From Torreya grandis (lineage: Eukaryota > Streptophyta > Pinopsida > Cupressales > Taxaceae): DNA of 64,000 nucleotides. Both the position numbers and the translations under genes were made by a program. Below the pieces are notes generated by a model, which saw nothing but the letters and a program-made list of their open reading frames with translations, was not told the origin of the DNA and did not search any database. This document shows, piece by piece, positions 24,241-37,077 of the stretch (the stretch's first letter is position 1; each line of letters begins with the position of its first letter). The DNA is taken from NCBI GenBank assembly GCA_037957365.1, contig JARHVA010000250.1, positions 5,737,001-5,801,000 on the forward strand, given 5' to 3'.

Positions 24241-25200
24241 GATCTTACCCTGTAAACTATGGAGTTACTTTAAATTAGTTGGTGGAGACATCTTGGTTAT
24301 AGCATGGACTTTAGCTAGATCAACTTCAATACCTCTGGAAGACATAATGAAGCCAAGTAATTTGCTCAAAGTTACATCAAACACACATTTCTTTAGATTA
24401 ATTCTGACTTTGTACTCCCATAATCTTTCAAATATCTTACATAGCACTGCTGCATGATCAACCCTAGTTTTGGATTTTCCTAATATGTCATCGACATTGT
24501 CTTCAACAATATCATGTATCATATCATGTAATATAACAGTCATGGCTCTTTGATATGTAGCTCCATCATTCTTAAGGCCAAATGGCATTAATTGATAACA
24601 AAATGTTCCCAATGGAGTGTTGAATTTTATTTTATGTTGATCTTCTGGCATGATTCTGATATGGTTGTATCTTGAAAATCCATCCATGAGTGAAAGCATT
24701 TCATAACCAGCCATGGAGTCGATGATCATGTCAATATTAGGCAAGGGAAAATCATCTTTAGGACAAGCTTTGTTGATGTCTCAAAAATTAATACAAATTA
24801 TGATCCCTTCAATATTTTTAATAATAGGTACTACATTAGAGATCCATTTTGAGTAGTCAATGGATCGGATATATCCTAATTCTAATATTTTTTCCAACTC
24901 TTTCTTTACCAATACAGCAATGCGAGGATGCATCTTACGTAACTTTCATTTTACTAGTTTGGTGTCAAGATTAACCACAAGGTGGTGAAAAACCAAGGTG
25001 GGGTCTAAACCTAGCATGTTAGAATAGGCCCATGCAAAGATATCTACAAATTCTCTCAAAAAAACTATAAAGACATCATGTTCCTCCTCAGTGAGGGATG
25101 TACCTAATTTTATCCATTTCAAGTCTAATGGAGTCTCAATATTTATCTCTATTATATCTTTGCCTAAAAGGGTTGAACCATCTTCTAGGATAGTAGGCAA
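24241..25200 (-). pseudogene. Gypsy reverse transcriptase
   Basis: An N-terminal lead-in (25200-24946) reads 'LGTSLTEEEHDVFIVFLREFVDIFAWAYSNMLGLDP', typical of this lineage. 'KLRKMHPRIAVLVKKELEKI' and 'KWISNVVPIIKN' follow, then a 159-residue open frame (24744-24265) with the first catalytic Asp at residue 21 (LMDGFSRYNHI), 'QLMPFGLKNDGATYQRAM' at 51-68 and the YVDD box as NVDD, Asp 85 and 86 retained. This is the best preserved coding piece in the window. Two stops lie upstream (after LVK and in INF*DINKA). Confidence 0.9.
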
Positions 25201-26723
25201 TGACTTGAACTATTGGATTATGTCAGGGTCCTCTATTAGGACTTGCTTTTCAAATTCTCCCAGGCATGATGAATCTGAGTCCCCTAATAGAAGATATGGC
25301 CATGTAACAAAAATAGTTGGGAATTATTTAAGAATTTGATCAAATACTTGTTGTTTCTCAAAGTTGAACTCGAATCTATAGGCAAGTTCATCATTGGTGG
25401 TCTCCTGGTCTAAATTCAAAGAAGAATGAATACCCCCATCTAATGGCACCTGAAATAGGTTTTCACCACTAGACTGGCCTTTATCTTTACTTTTTCCCTA
25501 GTTAGAAATCACCTCAATGTTTTACTTATTTGTTTTTGGATAAGGGTGTTTACTCACTCTCCAAAATAGGTTATAGGATCTAATGTGATTAAGAATTCTA
25601 ATTTGTGATCTCCCAATAGAATGTTGTCTCTAAGGCCTAAGAAATCATAGAATGCCTGATCATTCTGGAGCTCATAAATTGGCAGATTAGATTCTTGTTG
25701 GTCCTAGTCTATCAGTTGGAGATAATATAATGGAAAATGGTTGTGAAGAATGGCCAAGGTAAGGGTACAAATGGCATTATTAAAAAACAAGTTAGTTTTA
25801 ATTAGGTTATAAAAGTTGAGGCTATGATCAAACTATGCTTCGTTCTCGACATCATCATCACTATTCACTGGTGATGGAGTTTGAATAAGATATGTGGGGT
25901 CACCCTCAGGTGGTTTAAATCCAAGTCCATAAGGTTTTTCATACTTAGTCATGAAAATTGGATTGATAGTTCCTTGTTGATTTGGTCTGAGGCTTCTTCC
26001 TTCATAATTGTGACACTTCATGATCCTATTGGGAAAAAGATACTTTACTCTTTTATAACAATCATCTTTGTTGTCAGTATATAACCATGATTCATCCCCT
26101 TCAAGAGGGTTAGGTCCTAGGTTAGATGCTGGTACAAATGTGATAGGTCCCTAATCTTTGTTCTTTTATTGCCAATGCATATGTGGGATGACTTTAGGTC
26201 ACTTAAAGGTTTTCAAATTCTGAGGAAGATTGGTAATATGAAATGCATCATGGGTCACATACTCTCCTGGTCCATTATCTAAATTGGTGAAATGATTGGA
26301 AGCTTCAGGAGGTGGCATGTGGGAAAGGGAATCTAAGGTATTAGGATCTATGCAATTATCTGGTGAAAGATCAATAAGTATAGCCTTTCCTTTATCTTAA
26401 TTGGAACTTGGATTCATGTTGTACTAATAATTATAGCTTTGAAATTTGGCCTCAAGATGCTTACAGTATTCATATGGGTGTAAATCTCCTGGAATATTCA
26501 CTTACATCTCTGAGTGGGAAAACTTGATACATTGGTGCAGCATTGATGGGACTACATGAATCTCATATAACCAAGGCCTGCTTAGAAGCATATTGTATGA
26601 TAATTCAAGATCAAGCACATGGAAAAGTGTATCATGGGTCAAAGTCCCAATGATAACTGACAAACTAATGGTTCCTTGTGATTCTCTTTCTTGATTATCA
26701 TAGGATTTGATAGTTATTGTTTT
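25201..26723 (-). pseudogene. Degenerate protease-RT spacer of the gypsy polyprotein
   Basis: Six-frame reading gives discontinuous pieces on the - strand such as 'ELAYRFEFNFEKQQVFDQILK' (about 25400-25330) and a 62-residue frame at 26021-25833 with acidic C-terminus. I recognise no named domain. Position between protease and RT and the lack of other features support a decayed polyprotein spacer. Confidence 0.55.
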
Positions 26724-26999
26724 TCATTGGAGATCTGCCATTATGTACCCAAGAAGTTTGATGAGCTTTAGAGACACTATGTTGAGGCCTGATCCGTTAT
26801 CTATAAGTACATGTTTCATTTTATGCCATCTTATACAAACTTCTATGTATAATGGATTATTATGGAGTGGGCCAAGAGAAGACATATCACTTTGGTTGAA
26901 TGTGACTTGTTGGGTTGGAGCTAGGTTTCTAACCAAAGCTTGAAATTTATCAGAAGATATGTCACTAGCAATAGTGGATTGGGTCAAAAACTCATTCAA
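26724..26999 (-). pseudogene. Gypsy aspartic protease (retropepsin)
   Basis: A 91-residue open frame includes 'NPLYIEVCIRWHKMKHVLIDNGSGLNIVSLK'. The catalytic triad position is D67-N-G-S in LIDNGSGLN, where this family usually has LID(G/T)GS; Asp is kept. 'LIKLLGYI' after it matches the family. The protease would release gag and pol products from the polyprotein. Confidence 0.85.
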
Positions 27000-27499
27000 G
27001 ATGTCCTTGTGGATTTTTGATGTTCACAACAAATATAAAATATAAATTTGTGTTGGTTTCTTTTATAATTGTTCCACAATATCAAATTTCTTATTTTGGT
27101 CAGTAGTGAATGGTTTATTCTAAGGCTAAATGATTGGTTGGATGATAGGCAAAGTGGCAGATGGTTGTGGGCCTGGGATAGTAATCTTTGACCTCCAAGA
27201 TATGATTATAGAATTGAGATTAAATACTAGACCATTATTGCTAACAAATGTTGAGAATGGTGTGGGACCAGACAGGACAAGTCTTGATTACTAGTGCACT
27301 CGCATGTGGTCATGTGGCAAGGATGAGTTATCGATATAAGGTCCAAAAGGGGAAGTCCTAGTTTATTGGTTTGCTTATATACACTCCTATGTCAAAGAAG
27401 GATTATTCATGTAATTTGGTTGAATGTTATTATTTAACAATGGTCTAGGCTGATTAGTGCTTGGTCTAGGATTAATGGAGATGGTATTAATGCTACCCC

Positions 27500-30400
27500 C
27501 TACAATATGACCTATAACCCTATTAGTCATGTGAAATTACAACCCTATTATAGTCATGTGCAATTGCATGGTAGGTTTGTTGGTTGTTACCATTCTGACC
27601 TTGGTTTTGTCCATTGCTCTATCATTATGGGTTTTGTTATTAATTTTGTTGATTCTATTGGTTCAACCTTTGATTTTAATTTTGTTGCTACCTTAGTTGT
27701 TGTTGTTGTTGCTACTGATTATTTTGTTGTTGTTGATTGTTATGTCAGGGAAAGGGGTTTTGATAAATCCTAAGAGTTTGAATGGAAGTGGAAGCACCAT
27801 TATCTAATGTTACCTCCCCATTCTCCAACATATTCTCAATTAAATGCTTAATTTGGATACATCTTCATAGATTATGCCTATTGACTTGATGATAGTCATA
27901 GAATTCATTTTCATGATACCAATCAAGATAAGGAATGCTTTACAAATAATGCTTTAGTATAGGCCAAATAATTAGATTAGTGGTAGCGAGCTTGAAAAAT
28001 ACAAATTTAATAGGTTCAGCTAGGTCACTAAAGACATGATGTGCAAGCACAGTTCTCCTAAGAGGAGGGGTTTGTAATGGTAATGACTGTTGTATTTATT
28101 GTGTAGGTTTTGGTTGTTGTGTTTACAGCATTAGTTGGAAGGGTTACTGGGTAAGAGTAAGTTAAAAGGGTGGTGCAGATGATGTTTGCACCATTTGGAC
28201 ATGATGGGATTTAGTTACTCTATTTTCCACAACATTCATATTGTGGTTGAATTGCTTCAGTCTTTCTTGGTTATTGGCCTATGTCAGTTATGAGGTTTGC
28301 ACTTGAATGGTATGTTGGTCATTTCCCTAATTGGTACCTTGATTTTGATTAATTGAATTAAGATTGATAACTCCTTTATTGATGAGTGCCTACTCAATCA
28401 ACAAGCCTTTGTCGATCATTTCCTTGAAAATATGCACACATTGTAGTTCTAAATGATAAGCTATCTCACTATACAAATTTTTGGTAAACACAACAGCTAA
28501 TTTTTTATCTGGTAAATTATGGGTGACATGGTTTGCAAGGGTTCTCCATTTCTATAAATAACTTTCAAAACTCTCACCAAGTTTTTTCTTTGCTTGTATT
28601 AAGTCCACTAATAAAATCTCATGCTCAAAATTATAGGAAAAGTGCTGCATAAACTTAGCAAAAAGATCATCAAAATCTGTTACTAAATTTTTGGGAAACT
28701 TTAAAAACCACTCCAAGGCTTGTCCATCCAAGCTCCTTGGAAATAATAGCAAAACGTATATGTCGTTATATGCCACTAATTGACATATGACAAAGAATTT
28801 GGTCAAATAAGCCTTAGGGTCACCTTTCCCTTTGTATTTATCTAATTTTAGTGGTTCGTATCCTAGAGGAAATGGTATTTGCAAATACTCCATGTTGAAT
28901 GGATAGGAACATCCATCATCCAATTTGAATTTTTTAGTTTATTTACTAGCTTGAATGGTAGCAATTGCATCCTTCATTTTTTGTAATTTTTGGGATAGAA
29001 AACTGGAAGGAATATTGGTTTGAGGGAGAATTTGGGTAGATGGCTAGGAGTTCATAAGTGGGACACTTTGGCCAGGGTACAGTGGCGATACCTATTATGG
29101 TATATTGGTTTGATTGGGGAATGGACCAAGAATATGTATACATGGATTACGATGTACTTGAAATTGCACATTTGGTTGTAGGATATTTTGGTTGGGATTG
29201 GTGATAAAGGTTTGACTTGGAGGATTTTGTGGTTGGGATGGAAGGATATAACTATACTATGCCTATTACAGTTGAAAAGGGACATGTTTCCGACTAATCA
29301 AACCTTGTTATGGAGTGGGAACTTATGGACCAAGACCCTATCTCTATATTTATGGCACATTTTAAACTAACAGTAGTCTAGTGGGTACTTGAAAAACATG
29401 GGGACCTCCTTGTTTCATAAATCCTTGAGGAAGTGAAAGTAGGTTATAGATTTGGCATCTGTTGCTGACCAATATTTGCACATTTTGACTAGTCATTGCT
29501 TGGTTTTGGATTGGCATATTAGTCTACAACTAAAGAGGTATGTTCATCATTACCTAGTAAGGTGGAACATTAGTTTCCCCTAATTGAGGTGGTAATGTAT
29601 TTATCCTTTATTGCATTGATACACTAGATTGTACCTACTATTGTGGAATACTACTTGTTACCTATTGAGGATGAGTAGGGTTCATCATGTTTTATCATTG
29701 AGGTATGACTTAGCTATTGTTTGATTACCTAATCCCATAGGTTGTACACTTAAGGAAGTAGTTGATTGAGGTTGGGGTGTAGAAACTCTTACTCCCTGGT
29801 ATGATGACCTATTCATGGGATTAACTATAGGCACATTTTATTGGCTAGTTGTTTGTGTGTTAGTACCACGTTGATCAAGATTGGACATTGTTTGTACATT
29901 ATCCACTACATTTGGCTCATTACTCTATGTAGATGCTAAAGACATTTCTTCAATAACTAGCATATGCATCAAGTTATCTATCAAAGTGGCTTGTATGAAT
30001 GGGTCAAAACTCATATTCTCTTGTCCAGTTAACTCTATCAACACTCATGTTGAAGGTACTAAGTCAATGAGAGGCTTACTTACCATTTTCATCTAATTTA
30101 AATCACGTGATAGATTTAGGTATGTTTGATATGTTATCTACATTTGGTTAAATTAATCTTCTATGATGTTTTTGCCTTGATTATATATTTTAGGATCTTG
30201 GTACATTGTTTGGACTAGAGACATAGGATTGCTAGAAGAAGCCTGTTGATCATAAATGATATTATGGGGCACTCTTACTAGACTTGGTAAATTTTTATGA
30301 GGGAAGTATGCTAGAAACTTGGCCCCTTCCTCTATGGCTCTAACCAAAATCTCTTCTTTGTTCTCTAACAAATGTCACACAAATGAAAATGGATCATGTG

Positions 30401-30707
30401 TGGAAGCCGTGTTAATAGAATATGACTGTTGAATAATTGGCCCATCCACTATGGGTATTGTAGCTAGGTATTGCATGGTTTGTTCTTTGTCCTATTCTAA
30501 ATAAGGTGGTGTGTTAACCAGATAGTTATCCAATGGATCTTGGCATTGTGCCCCTAATTGAGTATTATAAGAGGGATAAGAATCCATCTCATAAGCAATG
30601 TTATCCACATAGGGGTCTTGCATCATTTCTTCCTATGCAACAACATTACTAATCCCTAAATTGTACATAAGTCCACTACGAGTGTAGGAATACATGTTGG
30701 GATCCAT
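27500..30707 (-). pseudogene. Gypsy Gag (capsid and zinc-binding region)
   Basis: The likely start codon is at 30707-30705 (MDPNMYSYTRSG). An N-terminal frame (30371-30153) is followed by a long Gln/Asn/Pro-rich, stop-rich stretch (to about 28950). The Retrotrans_gag capsid core is a 123-residue open frame (28923-28552) with 'FPLGYEPLKLDKYKGKGDPK', 'LFPRSLDGQALEWF' and 'FMQHFSYNFEHE', then 'NHVTHNLPDKKLAVVFTKNL' downstream. A zinc-binding remnant 'YDYHQVNRHNL*RCIQIKHLI' with 'MLENGEVTL' lies at about 27915-27800, and a Gln/Asn-rich tail at 27770-27560. Confidence 0.85.
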
Positions 30708-33368
30708 AGTCAATGCTTTTATGATAAAATGTCAAAGAGCTCTACAAACTCTAAAAAGGACAATGTCTAAAATAGATGATTTTCCAACTTGGTCTAGATT
30801 CATCAAAAGGTTTATGCAAAGTTTTGTGAGGAAATAAGCTAGCATGAAGTATCTAACATTTCATTGTTCACACAAAGATAAGCAAGTAAATGGACCTAAA
30901 ATCAAAATGCCAAACTCTAAGGTTGAAGTGTTTCAAATTAGTCTAATCTAGGAATTTAAAAGTTGTTAGGTCTTTTGGCCAAATGTGGCATCAAAAGCTA
31001 GGCTCAAACAAGGAATGTGCTAGGACTCTTGGCCAAATGGCATCAAAGCTAGACTTTGAAAATAGATGAAAGTTTTAATCTAACAGATTTGAAACACTTC
31101 TAACAAACACTAGGAATTTTATTCTTGGACATGAACTTGATCAACTAGGTATAAGGTATGAAATAAAAGGCACTTTAGAAATAGTTTATTTTCTCATAAA
31201 AAATGGTATAAAGCTTGGTTCTTTTGAAAAACAAGCTATACAAAGGTAATCAGTATAATTGTGCTTTAGACAAATGATCATAAAAGTACACTTGGATTGG
31301 TCTAAAAATCTAGGAACAAATTTGAACTCTATGCAAGAGGGTTTATGAAACAAAATTTGAAAGGATTTGTGCAGCATAACAATGTTATACTACCCAAAAG
31401 GTGTGATAAAAAAGTTTGTTTCAAAGACTCTCTAAGGCAAAGATGTTTTCCTATAATTTTGATAGCATAACACTACTTTTCTTGATTCAAAATGTCGTGG
31501 TGCATAGACTCAAAGTGCAAGTGTTTAGCACAAAATGGCTTAAGTCTATCAAGTGATGATAATGATTATGAGTCTTAAACAGCCTTCAACCTAAATTAGA
31601 AATTAAACCTAAGTTCCCTCAAGTTTAGTGAAAATGGTGAACCCACTTAACACATCAACCCTATGAACTTGTAAAGGTGTAATTCTAAATTTAGATTATA
31701 AGTAAAGGACTTAAAGAACTTGGGTAAAGGTATAGACTCAATTGGGCAGCATAACTACACCAAAGTGGATGATATGACTCTCAATATTTTGATGAACTTT
31801 TGAACAAGGCAAATCGATGATCTCATGTGGGCAGCATAATGCCTCTTTGTTCAAAGGAAAATTTGGACTATGTGTTTGGTTTGGATTGTTTGTTTACATC
31901 CAATTTTGACTTCAAACAAGACTTTAATCTAGGACAATACCAACTAATTAATCTCTCTTAGATCTAAACTAACAAAGTTGCTTGGTATTATTAGAATTCA
32001 TCAATATACGTCATTTGAGAGGATTTTAAGTGTTCATCCAAAAGTAAATGTGCATTATATAGTAGGGTTTTTACACCCCCCTTATCTCAAATGATAGTAT
32101 AGTGACATAGACCTTGAGGTGCACCTTACACCAACAATACTTCCATGGCAACTGGAGATTTGTTTAAGATCAAATAAGTTTCTGAATTATCTAGGGGAAT
32201 CAATTGCACAATGACTTTCACACCAAATAATACAAAATAAAATCATGGATTTTGGGTCTATATCACTTCGCTTGTTACAAAAAGGTCTAGTCCTTTTTGT
32301 AACCACTACATCTTGTTGTTCATTCAATGTAGTGTGATGTCCAAAGTGCCACTACATCCTGTGTGAAACTCCAAAGGAGCTAAATGAAGTTAATGTCAGG
32401 AGGTGAAACCCTGGGTCAAATCTTCCCTAAAGAACTCGTGGGAGGTGATGAAGTCCCCCTCATAAGCCAAATTTGCATAAAAAAAAAAGAAAACATGAAA
32501 TAGAAAGACTTTAGGGTCATTTTCAAGGTCACCCAAACTTTGATGAGTTTTTGGGGAGTGCTTTAGATGAATTTCTTTCTAAGACTTGGACTAGGATATT
32601 TGTAATAGGAATGGCACTTTTGATTCCAAGGGTTCCCTATAGGAGACAAATGGAAGAGCATACATGTAACATTCCTCTTTTTGCCAAATAAATATTTAAT
32701 CTAAATAACTATTGTAAAAAAGAATTGATAAGTGTGTTCAATTTTAAGCCCAAATGAAAGTGAGGTGGTCTTCATTTGACCCCTTAGTCTTAGTTGCAAA
32801 CTTTGAAATCATTCATCATAAACATCTAAAAAATTTAAACACCAAAACAAAGTTCCTAATTGATTTTTAAGCATGCAAAAGGTAATCTAAACATGTTTTT
32901 GTCAAAGGTCAAGTTTGGTCCTGCAGTAAAAATGTTAACATGTCTTTTAGCTTTGAATCTATTTTTGTTTTGAAATAATGAACTTTGGAAAAAGAGCTTT
33001 CATGTCTATGTTTTAAAAAAAACACAATGAACGACGTCGGTTTATATAACTGATGACAGCAACATTTTCTAATCAATGTCATTTATCCAACTGACATTGG
33101 TTATACCAATGTCGGTTATCCAATTGACATTAGTTTTACCAATGTGACCAAAAATAGGTATACAACCGATGTTGGTTTTACTAACTGACGTTGGTTAAGA
33201 TATGCAACTAATGCTGGTCTTACCTGTCGATGTTAGTTACTGTGTAAAATTGTGGTAGACAAAAATTTGTAAAATAAAGTTAAAAAATCAATTTTCAAGA
33301 GTTTTAAGGGTCCAAATGAATATTTTGAAGTTACAAAATGATCTTCTTTAGGTGTGAGATGCATCTAT
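30708..33368 (-). other. Gypsy 5' leader
   Basis: This is the 2.7-kb stretch between the primer site and the Gag start on the - strand. I see no recognisable protein. Two near-copies of 'ttggccaaatg-gcatcaaa-gctag' lie near 30978 and 31032, and 'gggcagcataa' recurs near 31743 and 31828. The 12-mer array at 33031-33237 is listed separately. Confidence 0.6.
33031..33237. repeat. Array of decayed ACCGACGTCGGT 12-mers in the gypsy leader
   Basis: Near-palindromic 12-mers occur at about 33030 (ACGACGTCGGT), 33090 (ACTGACATTGGT), 33105 (ACCAATGTCGGT), 33123, 33138, 33164 (ACCGATGTTGGT), 33184 (ACTGACGTTGGT), 33207 and 33226. They are the same motif as in the copia LTRs and interior, although the host element is of another superfamily. 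Confidence 0.8.
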
Positions 33369-33385
33369 TCCCACTGGGCATGCCA
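33369..33385 (-). promoter_or_regulatory. Putative primer binding site of the gypsy element
   Basis: The - strand reads TGGCATGCCCAGTGGGA three bases inside the 5' LTR. Starting with TGG is the expected complement of a tRNA CCA end. The tRNA is not identified. It resembles the putative primer site at 57736-57755. Confidence 0.6.
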
Positions 33386-33388
33386 TAA

Positions 33389-33980
33389 TGTGATCTAGGA
33401 ATTTGACTCAAAAGAGGATGGTTAGTATGGTGTTAGTTCCAAAATGAAAACAAAATGAAATAAACACACTAATAGCATAACATCTCTAGGCCTAGACACT
33501 AGGGAGAGCTTAGTTAATAAAATCAAATGACTTACACAACTAAAAAGTAAGGAATAACACACAATAATTCCTTCACCTTCCTTGGATGATCAAAATACCT
33601 TTGTAGTGGTGGCTTGCTTGGCTTGTGCTCATGAAGTCCTTGACCATGGAAGCTTTACTACCTCCATCTCTCCTTGGCACCTTTGGCTTGTGGCTTGGCT
33701 TGGCTTGGAATCAATTTGGCATGGTAACACTATTTTCATGAAGCTTTTGGAACCAATCCTACATTATAACTTTGCACAAATTAAGCTTAGAAATGATGTT
33801 CATGGCCTCTCTATTTATAGATTTTTGAGAATGTCTAGAATCAACCTGAACCATCTATCTTGAGATTGAGATATGTGCTTGAGGATTTTAATTTTTGGAA
33901 TTAAGTTTTTAATTATCCTCATCATGACATTGGAAGAAGGGGAAATTAAGGGTCATGGAGGGCATCATGCAAGGCATTGA
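33389..33980 (-). repeat. Gypsy 5' LTR remnant (inner part only)
   Basis: This matches the first part of the solo LTR (49594-50178), starting TGTGATCTAGG. It stops at 'cattgat', where Ty3 pol copy B begins. The rest of the LTR (about 600 bases, carrying its own - strand start) is missing, so no promoter end remains at this side. Confidence 0.85.
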
Positions 33981-35250
33981 TACAAATACCAATGAATCCC
34001 ATATTTTAGCCAATCATTTATAAAGAAGTCTATAAGTTTCTCAATACCAAACTCATATTTCACATAAGACATTTTACATGGGTAGCTAATTCTTATACAT
34101 AAAAATAATGGAGAAATAAGGCTTTGTCTAGACTTTAAAAACCTAAACAAAGCCTTTGATCAATATAATTATATTTTACCATCATTTGATGAAGTTATAC
34201 AGATGGTGAATGGATCTGAAATGATGTGTTTTTTTATTGGATTTTTAGGTTATAACCAAATGTTAGTAGATAGGGATAATAGGAATAAAAATTATTTCAC
34301 CAAGTAGTGGGATAATTTTGCTTTAAAAAATAATTCCTTTTGGCTTAATAAATGTAGATTCCACTTTTCAAAATGTTATGGATGTTAATTTCTAAGATTT
34401 GGTATGAAAATTCATTATCATTTACATGGATGATCTAGCTATTTTACTCAAGCATAGATCTCAATATGTGCATCACTTGAGGCAAGTTTTTGAAATACGC
34501 AGAAGATATGGTATATACATTAGTCCAAATAAGATAGTTTCTAGTGTTATAAAGGGTAAATCATTGGGACATATTATTAAAAAATAAAGTATATAAATTT
34601 TCCTTAATAGGGAAAACTGAAATTTATAAAATTCCTCTCCAAAATAGTAATAAATATTTAAATTCATTCTTTGGGAAAATCAATTTCATAAGGAAATTTA
34701 TTTCTAGTCTCACCAAAATCATGAGACCTATTAATGTTATGTTAAAATATGAGGCAAAGATAAAATGGAATACTCAATAGATAATTCTTTCCAAGAAGTC
34801 AAAAATTCCATGATGCAAGCTGTAGTGTTGATTAATCTAGATTTCACAGGAGATTTATATCTTTATTTTTTTACTTCATGTCACATAATTGTGGTTGTGT
34901 AAATGTAAGGGAATAACTTGTGAGATCATCTCATTGAATTCATGATCACTAACTGAAAGGATACATATCTTATATATTATACACTGGGAAAAACACTTAT
35001 ACTTTGGTCAAACCTATCAAAAATTTTAGACACTACATACTCCAAAATAAACAACATGTTATTAAACCTAACCCAACACTGAAAATATTACTTGAAAAGA
35101 ATGAGTTAGGAAAAATAAAAGGAAAATCAATGGCCAAAATATAATAATATGAAATTAAATTTAAGCTAACCAAAATAGTGAGAGGCCAATGTTTTACTCA
35201 TCTCATCATTGATGTGGATCCATGGATCACTATTGGTCAAGTAGACTAAA
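33981..35250 (+). pseudogene. Ty3-type reverse transcriptase and RNase H, copy B (degenerate)
   Basis: This is the counterpart of 5942-7210 and begins abruptly at the gypsy LTR junction. It retains 'LCLDFKNLNKAFDQYNYILP' (about 34125-34180) and the 'GFLGYNQMLVDRDNRN' segment that copy A has lost. The YMDD box is at 34423-34434, and 'RKFISSLTKIMRPINVMLKY' (about 34690-34750) and the RNase H connection (35075-35210) follow. Stops and frameshifts are mostly shared with A, so most damage came before the duplication. Confidence 0.82.
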
Positions 35251-36650
35251 TGCAAATGAATCAATAAGAATGATATGATCACATTATTCACTTCTTAATG
35301 TATGGAAAATTTTCTCAATTTTTGAAAAAAAATATATTTGAGGTTCAAGGAAGCCCACTACATGATTTAAATTTGGTGTAATATTGTAGTAATTATGAGT
35401 AAATTAACCTTAAGAATGTGACAGGAAGCCAAAATTATAATAAACACCTTTCATCAGAAATTGAGAAGTAGACATCTTTAAGTAACATCACAACACAAAA
35501 TTCTCAATGTAGGATATTATTGGCCTACCATTTTAAAATATGTTCACAACCATGTGATAACTTTACATGAATGTTAAATGTTTTCAAAAAAGAGATAAAA
35601 ATGTAGCAATGCCTTTATGTCCAGTGGTTAAAAGTAGACCTTCAGACAATGGGGATTTGATTTTGTTGGAGTCATTAACCCCAGCTCCATTAACAGGAAA
35701 AAATTTGTGTTAACTACCACATATTACTACACATGATGGTATGAATTGATCACTAAAATAATAATATATCCCAATAAATGATCAATTTTATGGAGGAATA
35801 TATTGTTACAAGATTTGACACACCCTTTTCTCCAGTCTATGATAATGGACCTACATTTCAATTTGTAAAGTTTTCAAAATGGGCATATTACAACATTATC
35901 ATTTTAAAATCCTCTCCCAATTATTATCCCTAAGGAAATGGAGTGATTGAATCCATTAACAAAAATATCATTAATGCCATCAAGAAAGTAGCTAGAAATA
36001 AACCAAGAGAATGGTAGTCACTAATAAAATATGTATTGAATTTTTTTTATTTTTTTTTGCATGAATATTTGGCTTATATTCTAAATAAAACCAAAGAATA
36101 CTGAATTATAAACACTAAACAATTCTTTCCCCATAAAATATCCATTTGTTATGACCATCACACCTCCAATTCTCTTTAAAAAATGAAAACTCCTTTTATT
36201 TTAATCCAAAATTGAGATATGAACTTCATTTATAAGATCCATATTATATCTAAAATTTCAAAGGTTAAATCGGGCAATAAATTAAAATAGGATTAATTAA
36301 TACTTCTTCCTTTTTACACTAGTTTTATGATGATTTTTACAATGCATTAAAAGATTAAGTTACATTGTCGCTTATTATAGGTTTTGGATAGATCAAATGA
36401 CAACATATAAGCTCATAATTACCCTTATAAAATTAATTTTCATCCATATACACTTATCCAAAGTTGAATGTTCACACTTTATTTCATTAAAGATCCTTGT
36501 ATCAAATGAACCCAACCACAATTTAAAACAAGATTCATAAATAACTAATCTATGGAGGCCTCTATTTTCTTCAAAAAATAAGGTTATATTTTGAAATACC
36601 CCTTGAATCCATGATCCCATTATTATTTTCATGTGTTTATTGTTCAACAT
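35251..36650 (+). pseudogene. Ty3-type integrase, copy B (degenerate)
   Basis: Uninterrupted counterpart of 11401-12640. It shows the zinc-region remnant 'NVGYYWPTILKYVHNHV', the DFVGVINP, YDNGPTFQ and P*GNGVIESINK blocks and the C-terminal part. The Q-to-stop change in YYP*GNG is shared with copy A, so it predates the duplication. The single ATTAT at 35392-35396 is the empty site of copia A. Confidence 0.83.
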
Positions 36651-37077
36651 TGTAAAATTTATTGAAACATTGTGTATGATTTATTAATTTTGAGGATATG
36701 ATAATAGTATTTTGATGTTTTATGTGTAGGAATAAGCGTGGATAAAGATATATATAAATTTGAAATTAAAGACTCAACGGATTCATGGAATATGAATAGA
36801 TACATTGTAAATCTAAGATATAGTTTTGACCACATGAATTTGATACAATAAGAGATTTCCACATGCATTACTCAAAGTGGATGCGATAATGAAAAAAGGA
36901 AAGAAACAATTGGAACTGTTGATGACACAATGAAAATGTTTTCACCACACGGACAATATACATGTAAATATTAAAATAATTTAAACCTTATTATATATAA
37001 ATTAAAATTAAATATATAATGCATCCTTTGAGTCCATAAGAGAATATATGAACACTAAAGTTAGAACTTACAATATC
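36651..37077. other. Post-integrase stretch, copy B (left of copia B)
   Basis: Counterpart of 12660-13095. The purine-rich tract and TGTTGATG are conserved at about 36891-36928. The last five bases ATATC are the left target duplication of copia B. No protein is recognised. Confidence 0.5.

Larger units (their letters stand above)
19293..33980 (-). mobile_element. Ty3/gypsy LTR retrotransposon, Tat-lineage-like, both LTRs truncated
   Basis: On the - strand the order is LTR remnant (33980-33389), primer site, long leader, gag, protease, RT, RNase H, archaeal-type RNase H, integrase, long 3' non-coding region with minisatellites, LTR remnant (19463-19293). Two RNase H domains are typical of the Tat/Ogre branch. 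The solo LTR at 49594-50779 shows the full LTR is about 1186 bp; here only its left 590 and right 170 bases survive, each next to the interior, with the outer part lost on both sides. No target duplication remains. The flanks are LINE copy A on the left and pol copy B on the right. Confidence 0.88.

Noticed and set aside
33582..33863. A 93-residue + strand frame, Trp/Leu-rich
   Set aside because: It lies within the gypsy LTR remnant; the solo LTR copy at 49780-50060 does not keep it open as a single frame.
36393..36650. An 85-residue - strand frame
   Set aside because: It is antisense to the C-terminal part of Ty3 integrase copy B, and the + strand carries the family motifs.
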